Under the pieces are notes generated by a model that saw only the letters and a list, made by a program, of their open reading frames with translations, had not been told where the DNA came from and searched no databases. Shown one piece after another: positions 1 through 7,098 of a DNA stretch of 8,085 bases. The stretch lies in the NCBI GenBank assembly GCA_028290805.1, contig JAQGJA010000139.1, positions 1 through 8,085 of the forward strand, written 5' to 3'. The position numbers and the translations under genes were made by a program. Positions within the stretch are counted from its first letter, which is position 1. The number at the start of each line of letters is the position of its first letter. This stretch comes from Alphaproteobacteria bacterium. Its GTDB lineage: Bacteria; Pseudomonadota; Alphaproteobacteria; Micavibrionales; SZUA-601.

Positions 1-78
1 ATGTTTTCGGCTTTAGCCAATGGAGCATTATAAATCAATATATTTTTGCCGCTGTCTATTGACAGGGATAAACCGCAC

Positions 79-83
79 AAGGA
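79..83 (+). promoter_or_regulatory. Ribosome binding site that fixes the hydrolase start
   Basis: AAGGA lies ten bases before the ATG at 94. No comparable purine stretch precedes the in-frame TTG at 46, so this site supports the shorter 255-residue protein. Confidence 0.55.
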
Positions 84-93
84 AAATAATCAC

Positions 94-861
94 ATGAAAA
101 AACACCTGAAACTCGCCAGCTGGAATCTGGCCTGCGGCGCGGGGCCCGAGTATCGCTGCTGTCAGCTGGAACAAATAATCACTGTATTAAAGGAGGAAAA
201 CCCCGACATTATCCTGCTCCAGGAAATCGACAAAAACATTGCCCGCAGCGGCAACCGGGATATTCCTTTTCTGCTGGGTCAGGCGCTGCAATTAGAAGCG
301 TTTTTTGCACCTGCAATCAAGCCGCTGGAAGACGGAAAGGGAAGTATCGCCCCGGATAATGAAAGCGGTTTCGGCAATGCCGTTTTATCGCGCCATGGCT
401 TTACCGAAATGCGCAATATCCCCCTTGGTCCCGGTCCGGGCGGTGAAGGGGAACAGGAACACCGCAGCGCCGCTTACGTACAAATTGATCTTGGCGGTAT
501 CGTAGTGCAAGTTTTTTCCACCCATCTGGTGCAAAGTTTCGGCGCACCCTCTCCCATCCGCGTTGCGCAGGTTGCAGCCTTGTGCCACGCGCTTCATCCC
601 GGCCTTCCCCTTATTGGCGGCGGTGATTTTAATATCAATGTGAATTGCGGAGACTTACAGGCCCTGGCTTCCATCACCTCTTTATTGACCCCCGGCCTTG
701 GCCCGACTTGTTCTTTGGCAAAGAACGACCGGTTTATCTTTGCCATCGACCATCTTTTCGGCCGGGATATTACGCCGGAAAGAGCGGTGAAAAAAGCATT
801 CCCGGATTTATCGGATCATTGCATGGTCACGCTGGAATTCAGCGTCAATTCTTCGCAATAA
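94..861 (+). CDS. Endonuclease/exonuclease/phosphatase family hydrolase
   Basis: A 255-residue protein of the metal-dependent endonuclease/exonuclease/phosphatase fold, which includes exonuclease III, DNase I and sphingomyelinase-like enzymes. The usual motifs are all visible in order: SWNL with N11, LLQEID with the metal-binding E44, the FSTHL histidine H144, GGDFN with D178 and N180, IDHLF at 218-222, and the C-terminal SDH with D241 and H242. The active site therefore looks complete, and the length fits a stand-alone domain. There is no signal peptide or membrane segment, so it is probably cytoplasmic. The substrate (nucleic acid, phospholipid or another phosphodiester) cannot be read from the sequence. 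The ATG at 94 is preferred over the upstream in-frame TTG at 46 because AAGGA at 79-83 precedes it and the added 16 residues look unlike the family. The gene is alone on its strand here, and its last 17 bases overlap the convergent kinase gene. Confidence 0.9.
   Translation: MKKHLKLASWNLACGAGPEYRCCQLEQIITVLKEENPDIILLQEIDKNIARSGNRDIPFLLGQALQLEAFFAPAIKPLEDGKGSIAPDNESGFGNAVLSRHGFTEMRNIPLGPGPGGEGEQEHRSAAYVQIDLGGIVVQVFSTHLVQSFGAPSPIRVAQVAALCHALHPGLPLIGGGDFNINVNCGDLQALASITSLLTPGLGPTCSLAKNDRFIFAIDHLFGRDITPERAVKKAFPDLSDHCMVTLEFSVNSSQ
829..845. other. Inverted repeat at the kinase stop codon
   Basis: The plus strand reads ACGCTG, a five-base centre GAATT, then CAGCGT: perfect six-base arms. On the minus strand this hairpin begins in the kinase stop codon (845-847), where a transcript end would be expected. 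It lies in the 3' coding part of the hydrolase gene, and no T-run follows in either direction. It could slow RNA decay or polymerase at the end of the kinase mRNA, but it may equally be chance within coding sequence. Confidence 0.25.
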
Positions 862-3241
862 GCGCATCGATCTTTTCTTTTAATTTATGATGGTCAAAAG
901 GCTTGGAAATATAGTCATCCATGCCCGCCACCAGGCATTTTTCGCGGTCATCCACCTGGGCATGGGCCGTGACGCCGATAATCCTGATCGGTTTGCTGAC
1001 GGAGTTTTCCCGCTCATAGGCACGGATGGCCCGCGTAGTTTCATAGCCATCCAGTTCGGGCATCTGGATATCCATCAGGATCACGTCGTATTTTTTCTGC
1101 TTTACCTTGTCTAAAGCAATCATGCCGTTTTCAGCCAGATCGTGCTGAAAGCCGAACTGGTCCAGATAGTTTTCCGCCACCAGCGCATTGGGTTTGTAAT
1201 CTTCGACCAGAAGAATGGAACGGTCCAGATTGTGATTGGGCGCCGTAAAAATAATCTGGTCCAGATCCCCGTGATTGGACACAAGGCCATGATAGACCGT
1301 CATCGGCAGATCCAGCGTGAATGTTGTTCCCCGGCCTTCAATACTGTCCACCGTTACCTGGCCTTGCATCATTTCGGCAAAGGTTTTGGTGATGGCGAGG
1401 CCCAGCCCCGTGCCGCCATATTTGCGCGTCGTGCTGGTATCGGCCTGGGTGAATTTTTCAAAAATGCTTTCCAGCTTATCTTGTGGAATGCCGATGCCGG
1501 TATCGCTTACCGACAGGATAACCCGGGGCCCATCTTTCCCTTCTTCTTGCTGAAAATCCGCCTTGATAGCAACCGAACCGGCCTCGGTGAATTTCAGCGC
1601 ATTGCTGCACAGATTATTCAGCATCTGACGGATACGGGTGGGATCGCCGATAAAATTGCGGCCCTTGATCCCCGTCGCATCCACCGTAAGCGCAATATGT
1701 TTTTCGCCCGCCTTGACCGACATCTGGTTGCAGACCTCGGTGATGACTTCTTCCAGGTTAAACGGAATTTCCTCCAGCTTGAAATTGCGCGTTTCGATCT
1801 TGGAAAAATCCAGCACATCGTTAATGATCGACAACAGGGATTCTGCACTCAGATAAAGTGTCTTTAAAAATTCTTTCTGCTTGTCGTTCAGCGGCGATGT
1901 ACCCAGCAAAATATTGGACAAACCCAGCACGACATTCATCGGCGTGCGGATTTCATGGCTCATATTGGCCAAAAATTCGCTTTTGGCCAGATTGGCGGCT
2001 TCGGCCTTGTCGCGTTCTTTTTTAAGCTGGCTGGAATTTTCCTGAAACACGGCCAGCACAGTGGCAAGCTTGGTGATCTCGTCCTGGTATTCGTCCAATG
2101 GCGCCGTCATATTCTCGCCTTCACTGGCGGCATATAAAGCATCGACCATCGTATTAACAGGACGGATGACGCGTTGGGTGATGACCCACCAGGAATAGAG
2201 GCTGAGGAAAATAGCGCTCAGGAAAATCAGCAGGCTGGAAATAATGTCGCGTTCCGCCTGGTCCATGATCTTTTCGACATGGTCCTGGTTCAGCTTTAAA
2301 ACCTCATCCCCTAAAGCATGCAGGGAATCCACGGCATGCGATGCCAGCTTCAGCCAGTTCTCGACACTGATCGGATAATGCGCATCGGGCGGGCCGCTGG
2401 CCGTATCCTCCTCAGGTGGGCATTCATAGAACATGTTTTTAATCTGTTCAAAGCTCCCGAAATAATCTTTTTCCGCTTTTTCCATTGCGGGCTGCAACTG
2501 GCGGCCCCAGACGCTGCTTTGCACATCGGCATAAGCCAGATCCCAACCATATTCCACCCGGCCTCGCCACAAAGCCAGGCCTTCCCGCACATCGGGCGGC
2601 GGCAGGCTGTTTTCAGCGATCAGCTTGCCCAATACGGCATATTCGCGTCCTGCATATTCGGTGATTTCCCAGATGACATTCGAAAAGCGGATCTGCCGCG
2701 CCGCGGTGGGATTAAGCAGCAGATAAGGCCGCGTATAGACCTCGATCGTTTTATGAATGTCGTTGATCAGCCTGGTCGTGGCGATAAACATCCGCGCTGC
2801 CTGGCGGGCGTCCTGTTCGCGGGTGCCGGCATTCGCCGATTTCAGTTCAATGCGGAGCTGCTGTAACTCGGCCTGGCTTTTATTCAGCTGTGCGATCAGT
2901 GGCTCCAGACGCGCGGCCTTATGCGCCGTCAACAATCCGATCCCCTCTTTCAGGAACAGATCGGACTGGCGGTGATAGGTTGCAAGATCGGTAATAAGAT
3001 GTTTCGAGGCATCGTCCTGCACATATAAGGCGGCAATTGCTGCACCCCGTTCCAAAGACAGATATTTTTGGGCCTTGAACAAACGGTCGATGACAACGGA
3101 AACCTCGCCCGAGATTTTGGCTTCGTTATGGCCGAGCCAGGCATTATAGACCTTGACCCCAGCCTGGACTGCGATCAGCAGGCTAAGGACGCTGATGATC
3201 ACAAACAGGGTCGAGCGAATGGAGAAATGATGCCATTTCAT
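845..3241 (-). CDS. Hybrid sensor histidine kinase/response regulator with NIT-like sensor
   Basis: A 798-residue inner-membrane hybrid kinase. Domains in order: membrane segment at about 10-29; a periplasmic, mostly helical sensor region of about 300 residues; second membrane segment at about 333-354; HAMP-like linker at 355-405; short coiled coil; HisKA with phospho-acceptor H429 in NMSHEIRTP; HATPase with N-box N543/N547, G1 box DTGIGIP at 580-586, F-box around 593-597 and G2 GGTGLGL at 609-615; receiver domain from about 675 with acidic pair E680/D681, phospho-acceptor D724, T758 and K780. All catalytic residues are present. The sensor has an ERG motif at 64-66 and an [11 protein letters not shown] stretch near 195-205, which resemble the two halves of NIT (nitrate/nitrite-sensing) domains; that assignment is inference. 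There is no C-terminal Hpt domain and no partner regulator in the window, so phosphorelay output is unknown. The start at 3241 is preceded by AGGGAA at 3251-3256. It is divergent from the exported-protein gene and convergent with the hydrolase. Confidence 0.95.
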   Translation of the reverse strand: MKWHHFSIRSTLFVIISVLSLLIAVQAGVKVYNAWLGHNEAKISGEVSVVIDRLFKAQKYLSLERGAAIAALYVQDDASKHLITDLATYHRQSDLFLKEGIGLLTAHKAARLEPLIAQLNKSQAELQQLRIELKSANAGTREQDARQAARMFIATTRLINDIHKTIEVYTRPYLLLNPTAARQIRFSNVIWEITEYAGREYAVLGKLIAENSLPPPDVREGLALWRGRVEYGWDLAYADVQSSVWGRQLQPAMEKAEKDYFGSFEQIKNMFYECPPEEDTASGPPDAHYPISVENWLKLASHAVDSLHALGDEVLKLNQDHVEKIMDQAERDIISSLLIFLSAIFLSLYSWWVITQRVIRPVNTMVDALYAASEGENMTAPLDEYQDEITKLATVLAVFQENSSQLKKERDKAEAANLAKSEFLANMSHEIRTPMNVVLGLSNILLGTSPLNDKQKEFLKTLYLSAESLLSIINDVLDFSKIETRNFKLEEIPFNLEEVITEVCNQMSVKAGEKHIALTVDATGIKGRNFIGDPTRIRQMLNNLCSNALKFTEAGSVAIKADFQQEEGKDGPRVILSVSDTGIGIPQDKLESIFEKFTQADTSTTRKYGGTGLGLAITKTFAEMMQGQVTVDSIEGRGTTFTLDLPMTVYHGLVSNHGDLDQIIFTAPNHNLDRSILLVEDYKPNALVAENYLDQFGFQHDLAENGMIALDKVKQKKYDVILMDIQMPELDGYETTRAIRAYERENSVSKPIRIIGVTAHAQVDDREKCLVAGMDDYISKPFDHHKLKEKIDALIAKN

Positions 3242-3276
3242 ACTGTAATTTTCCCTGCCATTCTTATTCCATCCAC

Positions 3277-3286
3277 CAAATATTTG
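3277..3286. repeat. Short AT-rich palindrome upstream of the kinase
   Basis: CAAATATTTG is a perfect ten-base palindrome 36-45 bases before the kinase start codon. Its position would suit a repressor site near the kinase promoter, but in AT-rich DNA a palindrome of this size can arise by chance. I could not find a convincing -35/-10 pair for the kinase around it. Confidence 0.2.
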
Positions 3287-3357
3287 AATAACAACGATCA
3301 GCTCTAAAGATTCCCCCGCCTGATGTTGCGTTATCCTCCACCCTATAAAAGAAAGCT

Positions 3358-3378
3358 TACCAAATACTTACATTGGTA
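3358..3378. promoter_or_regulatory. Candidate operator: TACCAA-N9-TTGGTA inverted repeat
   Basis: TACCAA at 3358-3363 and TTGGTA at 3373-3378 form perfect six-base arms around nine bases. The arms extend to eight bases with one mismatch (C3356 pairs with G3380). The centre is about 80 bases upstream of the predicted start of the rightward transcript, a typical activator position. A third TTGGTA lies at 3432-3437 and runs into the -10 element of that promoter. Function is inferred only from symmetry and placement. Confidence 0.3.
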
Positions 3379-3412
3379 TGATTTATGGAATGGCAAGTCC
3401 CCTATAATCTTA

Positions 3413-3441
3413 TTGAAAACTTTAGCTATTTTTGGTATTAT
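3413..3441 (+). promoter_or_regulatory. Sigma70-type promoter for the exported-protein gene
   Basis: TTGAAA at 3413-3418 is separated by exactly 17 bases from TATTAT at 3436-3441, with TGG just before the -10 hexamer giving an extended -10 element. The surrounding DNA is AT-rich. Transcription would start near 3448 and give an untranslated leader of about 85 bases before the ATG at 3533. The position agrees with that ATG and argues against a start at 3323. Confidence 0.6.
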
Positions 3442-3532
3442 GTTTCTGATTGGGGGATTATTCCCTCTTAAAGATTTGCATACACTTGTAACTTACGGTA
3501 CCGATCAAAGGACAGGAACTGCCGGAATAATA

Positions 3533-4018
3533 ATGAAAAAGTCTTTTGCCACTTTTGCTTTATTGAATATGCTGGCGCTTCCGGTTGCCGCTTTCGCCCA
3601 AGGCCTGGGCGAATCGTCCATTTCGGATGCCCGGGCCATGTTGGGCGTCGATGTCGATACCGGTTTTGACTTTCCAACCGAAGGGGCGCGAAGCCCTTCG
3701 CGTTCCATCCGCTCTCCTTCCCCGGCCCCGGCTTCAGATCGCATTGCCGCGCCAAACAGCCGTACTCTAAGCGACGCACGCGCCATGGTCGGCGTCGACC
3801 GCGGGGTTTCACGCAGCCGCGGTGTAAGCAGCCTTAAAAACGCCATTACCCCAGGCACCGGTTCCGCCCTGGGTACAACCGGCGCTGTGACCCGGAACCT
3901 GGGCAAAACGCTCAATGTCGGCACGATCCTTGGCGGCGGCAATAATGGCCGCAACGCGGCCGCTGGCGGAGGTGCCAAAGCGCGCCCCGGCCTGCTCAAT
4001 CAATTGGGCGGGCGCTGA
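3533..4018 (+). CDS. Small exported protein of unknown function with duplicated SDARAM motif
   Basis: I do not recognise this 161-residue protein. Residues 1-22 are a clear Sec signal peptide: two lysines, a hydrophobic core, and an A-F-A cleavage site before Q23, with no lipobox cysteine. The mature part, about 139 residues, contains SDARAMLGVD at 31-40 and SDARAMVGVD at 80-89. These are separated by a Ser/Pro/Arg-rich stretch and followed by a Gly/Ala/Asn-rich, basic C-terminal tail. No membrane segment or enzyme motif is visible in the mature part, so it is probably periplasmic or secreted and partly disordered. The ATG at 3533 is chosen because it opens the signal peptide, follows a weak GGAA at 3524-3527, and lies downstream of the promoter at 3413-3441. 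The same frame stays open upstream to an ATG at 3323, which has no ribosome site. Its last 19 bases overlap the convergent pump gene. Being a real gene is fairly sure; its role is unknown. Confidence 0.75.
   Translation: MKKSFATFALLNMLALPVAAFAQGLGESSISDARAMLGVDVDTGFDFPTEGARSPSRSIRSPSPAPASDRIAAPNSRTLSDARAMVGVDRGVSRSRGVSSLKNAITPGTGSALGTTGAVTRNLGKTLNVGTILGGGNNGRNAAAGGGAKARPGLLNQLGGR
3623..3652 (+). repeat. First copy of the ten-residue SDARAM motif
   Basis: Encodes SDARAMLGVD, residues 31-40 of the exported protein, just after the signal peptide. It matches the second copy at 9 of 10 residues but only 21 of 30 bases. Confidence 0.7.
3770..3799 (+). repeat. Second copy of the ten-residue SDARAM motif
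   Basis: Encodes SDARAMVGVD, residues 80-89 of the exported protein. Six of ten codons differ from the first copy and five of those differences are silent, so the protein motif rather than the DNA has been kept. Confidence 0.7.
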
Positions 4019-7000
4019 TCGCCTTTTTTCTCGGCGCCGAACAGGCGTTCCAGCGTTAAATAAATCACCGGCGTCGAATACAAGGTCAGAACCTGGCTGA
4101 CGATCAATCCGCCCACGACCGCAATCCCCAAAGGCTGGCGCAGTTCCGACCCCGTGCCAAAACCCAATGTCAACGGAATCGCCCCCAGCAAGGCCGCAAT
4201 CGTCGTCATTAAAATCGGGCGGAAACGTTTTATACAGGCCTGGAAAATCGCCTCTTCCGGCGGCAACCCGTCGCGGCGCTGGGCTTCCAAAGCAAAATCG
4301 ATCAGCAAAATCCCGTTCTTTTTCACGATGCCGATCAACAAAATAATCCCGATCAGCGCCATAATGGTCAGTTCCATATCGGCCAGCCACAACCCGGCCA
4401 ATGCCCCGATCCCCGCCGAGGGCAAGGTCGAAATAATCGTCAGCGGATGGATGAAACTTTCATACAGGATGCCAAGGATAATATAGACGGCAAACAACGC
4501 CGCCAAAATCAGAAAACCTTGCGAGGCCAAGGATTCCTCAAAAGCCTGGGCCGTGCCCTGGAATACGCCGGTGACCGAAGTCGGCATGGCCAGTTTCTTT
4601 TCAGCATCGCGCAAAATCTGCACTGCCTCGCCCAGGGGCACATGCGGCGCCAGATTGAACGAGACATTGACTGAGGGAAACAAGCCCTGGTGATTGATCG
4701 ACAGCGGGCCGGTTTCCGGTTTTTCCACCTTGGCGATCATGGCGAGCGGTACCATTTCACCGGTCGCCGGCGCGCGCAGGAAAAAATAATCCAGGCTCTT
4801 GGCGCTTTCGCGCGCGATGGGGTCCAGTTCCAGGATGATTTTATACTGGTTGATCTGGGTCTGGAATTCCGTGATCTGCCTTTGCCCGAAACCGTTATAC
4901 AAAGCCTGGGAAACATCATCGGCGCTGAGTCCGAAACGCGAGGCACGCTCGCGGTTGATGGTCAGGCGCAGTACCCCGGCTCCGACCTGCTGGTCATTCG
5001 AAACATCGGTCAGTTTTTTATTCTGCCGCAATTCCGCCGTCAGTTTATTCGCCCATTCGCCGACCAGCTTGCTGTCGGCGCTTTTCAGCGTATAGGTATA
5101 TTGCGTCCGTCCTGAAAATCCGCCCAGATTGATATCCTGTCCCGCCTTCAGATATAAATTCAGGCCGGGAATTTTCGCCGCCTGCGGCCGGATGCGGTCG
5201 ATGAATTCCGAGGCCGAAACATCGCGTTCGCTTTTCGGTTTCAGGCTGATGAAAAACCGCCCGTTACTCAGCGTGCCGTTTCCGCCCGTCGCACCGACCG
5301 AATGGGCGATGGCGGCAACGGCTGGGTCGCGTCCGATAATCGCCGCCAGCTCCTGGTGTTTCTTGCTCATATCGCCAAAGGAAATATCCTGGGCCGCTTC
5401 GGTGCTGCCGGAAATAATGCCTGTATCCTGCAGCGGGAAAAACCCTTTTGGAATGTGGATATAGCCCCAGATCGTGCCCCCCAGCACCAAAAAGAAAATC
5501 ACCAGCATCACACGCTGATGAGCCAGCGCCCAATGGATCGTGCGCTCATAGCCCTGCATGAAGCGATGGCCGATGCCTTCTTTCTTTTCTGCATGTGCGG
5601 GCGTTTTCTCGTCGCGCATAAAAACCGACATCAACATGGGCGCCAGGGTCAGCGAAACAAAAGCCGACACCAGAATGGCCGCCGTTACCGTCAAGGCAAA
5701 TTCACTGAACAATCTTCCGACCACGCCGCCCATAAATAACAAAGGAATAAAAGCGGCGATCAAGGAAAAGCTGATCGAAATAACGGTAAAGCTGATCTGG
5801 CCTGCGCCTTCGATGGTGGCTTCCTTTACTGGTTTGCCTTCCTCAATCAAACGGAAAATATTCTCGATGACGACGATGGCGTCATCCACGATAAAACCGA
5901 TGGCGATAATCAAAGCAACCAAAGTGAGATTGTTCAAGCTAAACCCAAGCAGATACATCAGCGCAAATGTATTGACCAGGGCCACCACCAGCACGGCGCT
6001 GACGATCAAGGTCGCAGGCAGGCTGCGCAGGAAAATCCCCATAATGGCCAGCACCAGGAACACCGTTATCACCAAGGTGATCTCCACCTCGTGCAACGAA
6101 GCCTGGATCGTCTGGGTCCGGTCGATCAGCACAGAGACCGCAATGGTCGGCGGCAAAGCCTGTGTCAGTTGCGGCAGCGCATCCTTGATCCGCTGCACCG
6201 TCTGGATAATATTGGCATCGGGCTGGCGCGTGATGATCAAATTCAATCCCGGCTTGCCGTTCTGCCATGCCGCGACAAAAGCATTTTCCGGCCCCTTTAC
6301 CACATGCGCCACATCGCGGACGCGGATGGGCGAATTATTCTTATAGGAAATGATCAATTCGCTGTATTCAAGCGGATCAAAAAGCTGGTCATTGGCTTCG
6401 ATGGTCGAGGTTTTGCTGGCGCCGAACACCGTACCCTTTGGCCGGTTCACGCTGGTGACCTGGATCGCATTGCGCACATCATCCATGGTCAGCCCGTATG
6501 AAGCCAGACGATCGGGGGCGACCTGCACCCGGATTGCGGGTTTTAATTGCCCGGCAATGCGGATTTCGGCCACGCCTTCGATCTGGCTCAATTGCCGCGC
6601 CAAAATATTCTCGGTCCAGTCGCTGAGTTCCGTAAGCGGCATGTAATCGGATTGCACGTTCAATAATAAAATCGGGCTATCCGCCGGGTTGACCTTGCGC
6701 CAGGTGGGAAGATCGCTCATCTCGCTGGGCAGACGGCCTGCGGCGGTGTTGATCGCCGCCTGAACCTCTTGCGCGGCGGTGTCGATTTTCTTGTTCAGTT
6801 CGAAATCGATGCTGATGCTGGTATTGCCCTGGGCGCTGGTCGAGGTCATCGTCTTGATGCCCGGAATGGCGGTCAGCTGCACTTCCAGCGGCGTCGCCAC
6901 GGCCGAGGCCATGGTTTCGGGACTGGCACCCGGCAAATTCGCGCTGATGCGGATCGAAGGAAATTCCGCCTGGGGCAATGGGGCCACCGGCAGGAACGGA

Positions 7001-7098
7001 AACGCAAACGCCCCTAGCAAAAACAGGGCCAGCGTCATCAATGTCGTCGCAATGGGGCGCTTGATAAAAGGCTGGGAGAAATTGAAATTAAGGTCCAT
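4000..7098 (-). CDS. RND multidrug efflux permease, MdtB/MdtC type
   Basis: A 1032-residue inner-membrane proton/drug antiporter of the hydrophobe/amphiphile efflux RND family, the normal full length. It starts with the typical PFIKRPIATTL segment before membrane helix 1 (about 17-38). A first large periplasmic loop follows, then helices 2-6 (about 340-486), helix 7 (527-547), a second periplasmic loop, and helices 8-12 (860-1014). The proton-relay residues are intact: D405 and D406 in GFIVDDAIVVIENI of helix 4, K927 in VKKNG of helix 10, and R960 in RFRPILMTT of helix 11. Sequence style is closest to MdtB/MdtC/MuxB/MuxC rather than AcrB. Those pumps usually come as two different RND genes in one operon, but only one is present here, so it may be a homotrimer. 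The ATG at 7098 overlaps the adaptor gene by 11 bases and is preferred over an in-frame ATG at 7125, which lacks a ribosome site. AGGCGGG at 7101-7107 and coupling from the adaptor probably drive translation. Confidence 0.95.
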   Translation of the reverse strand: MDLNFNFSQPFIKRPIATTLMTLALFLLGAFAFPFLPVAPLPQAEFPSIRISANLPGASPETMASAVATPLEVQLTAIPGIKTMTSTSAQGNTSISIDFELNKKIDTAAQEVQAAINTAAGRLPSEMSDLPTWRKVNPADSPILLLNVQSDYMPLTELSDWTENILARQLSQIEGVAEIRIAGQLKPAIRVQVAPDRLASYGLTMDDVRNAIQVTSVNRPKGTVFGASKTSTIEANDQLFDPLEYSELIISYKNNSPIRVRDVAHVVKGPENAFVAAWQNGKPGLNLIITRQPDANIIQTVQRIKDALPQLTQALPPTIAVSVLIDRTQTIQASLHEVEITLVITVFLVLAIMGIFLRSLPATLIVSAVLVVALVNTFALMYLLGFSLNNLTLVALIIAIGFIVDDAIVVIENIFRLIEEGKPVKEATIEGAGQISFTVISISFSLIAAFIPLLFMGGVVGRLFSEFALTVTAAILVSAFVSLTLAPMLMSVFMRDEKTPAHAEKKEGIGHRFMQGYERTIHWALAHQRVMLVIFFLVLGGTIWGYIHIPKGFFPLQDTGIISGSTEAAQDISFGDMSKKHQELAAIIGRDPAVAAIAHSVGATGGNGTLSNGRFFISLKPKSERDVSASEFIDRIRPQAAKIPGLNLYLKAGQDINLGGFSGRTQYTYTLKSADSKLVGEWANKLTAELRQNKKLTDVSNDQQVGAGVLRLTINRERASRFGLSADDVSQALYNGFGQRQITEFQTQINQYKIILELDPIARESAKSLDYFFLRAPATGEMVPLAMIAKVEKPETGPLSINHQGLFPSVNVSFNLAPHVPLGEAVQILRDAEKKLAMPTSVTGVFQGTAQAFEESLASQGFLILAALFAVYIILGILYESFIHPLTIISTLPSAGIGALAGLWLADMELTIMALIGIILLIGIVKKNGILLIDFALEAQRRDGLPPEEAIFQACIKRFRPILMTTIAALLGAIPLTLGFGTGSELRQPLGIAVVGGLIVSQVLTLYSTPVIYLTLERLFGAEKKGDQRPPN
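4010..4029 (+). terminator. Possible rho-independent terminator of the exported-protein gene
   Basis: GGCG at 4011-4014 pairs with CGCC at 4020-4023 around a five-base loop, with a G4010-T4024 wobble pair possible at the base, followed by six T residues at 4024-4029. The stop codon of the exported-protein gene lies in the loop. The stem is short, so efficiency is uncertain. On the other strand the same bases encode the end of the pump, where the T-run is two lysine codons. Confidence 0.4.

Noticed and set aside
1..33. Short open frame ending in TAA at 31-33, possibly the tail of an upstream gene
   Set aside because: Only ten codons are visible, with no recognisable residues; nothing separates it from chance.
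59..64. Perfect TTGACA resembling a -35 box before the hydrolase
   Set aside because: A -10 box at the proper distance would fall on the ribosome binding site, and the best AT hexamer (85-90) is 20 bases away. No usable promoter pair.
46..93. Upstream TTG start adding 16 residues to the hydrolase
   Set aside because: No ribosome site precedes it, the added residues are not family-like, and the ATG at 94 has AAGGA at a workable distance.
1142..1867. 241-codon plus-strand open frame inside the kinase gene
   Set aside because: It is antisense to the intact HATPase and receiver coding region and resembles no protein family.
3403..3408. Perfect TATAAT as an additional -10 box
   Set aside because: No -35-like hexamer at 16-18 bases and no extended -10; the promoter at 3413-3441 is better.
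3496..3503. CGGTACCG palindrome in the leader of the exported-protein gene
   Set aside because: Only eight bases and not extended by flanking symmetry; too short to call a site.
3947..3961. GGCCGC-AAC-GCGGCC perfect hairpin as a terminator
   Set aside because: It lies well inside the coding part of the exported-protein gene, and no T-run follows on either strand; GC-rich Gly/Arg/Ala codons explain it.
3505..3999. Long minus-strand open frame opposite the exported-protein gene
   Set aside because: Pro/Arg/Ala-rich translation typical of the antisense of a GC-rich gene, with no signal peptide or family motif; the plus strand has a clear signal peptide.
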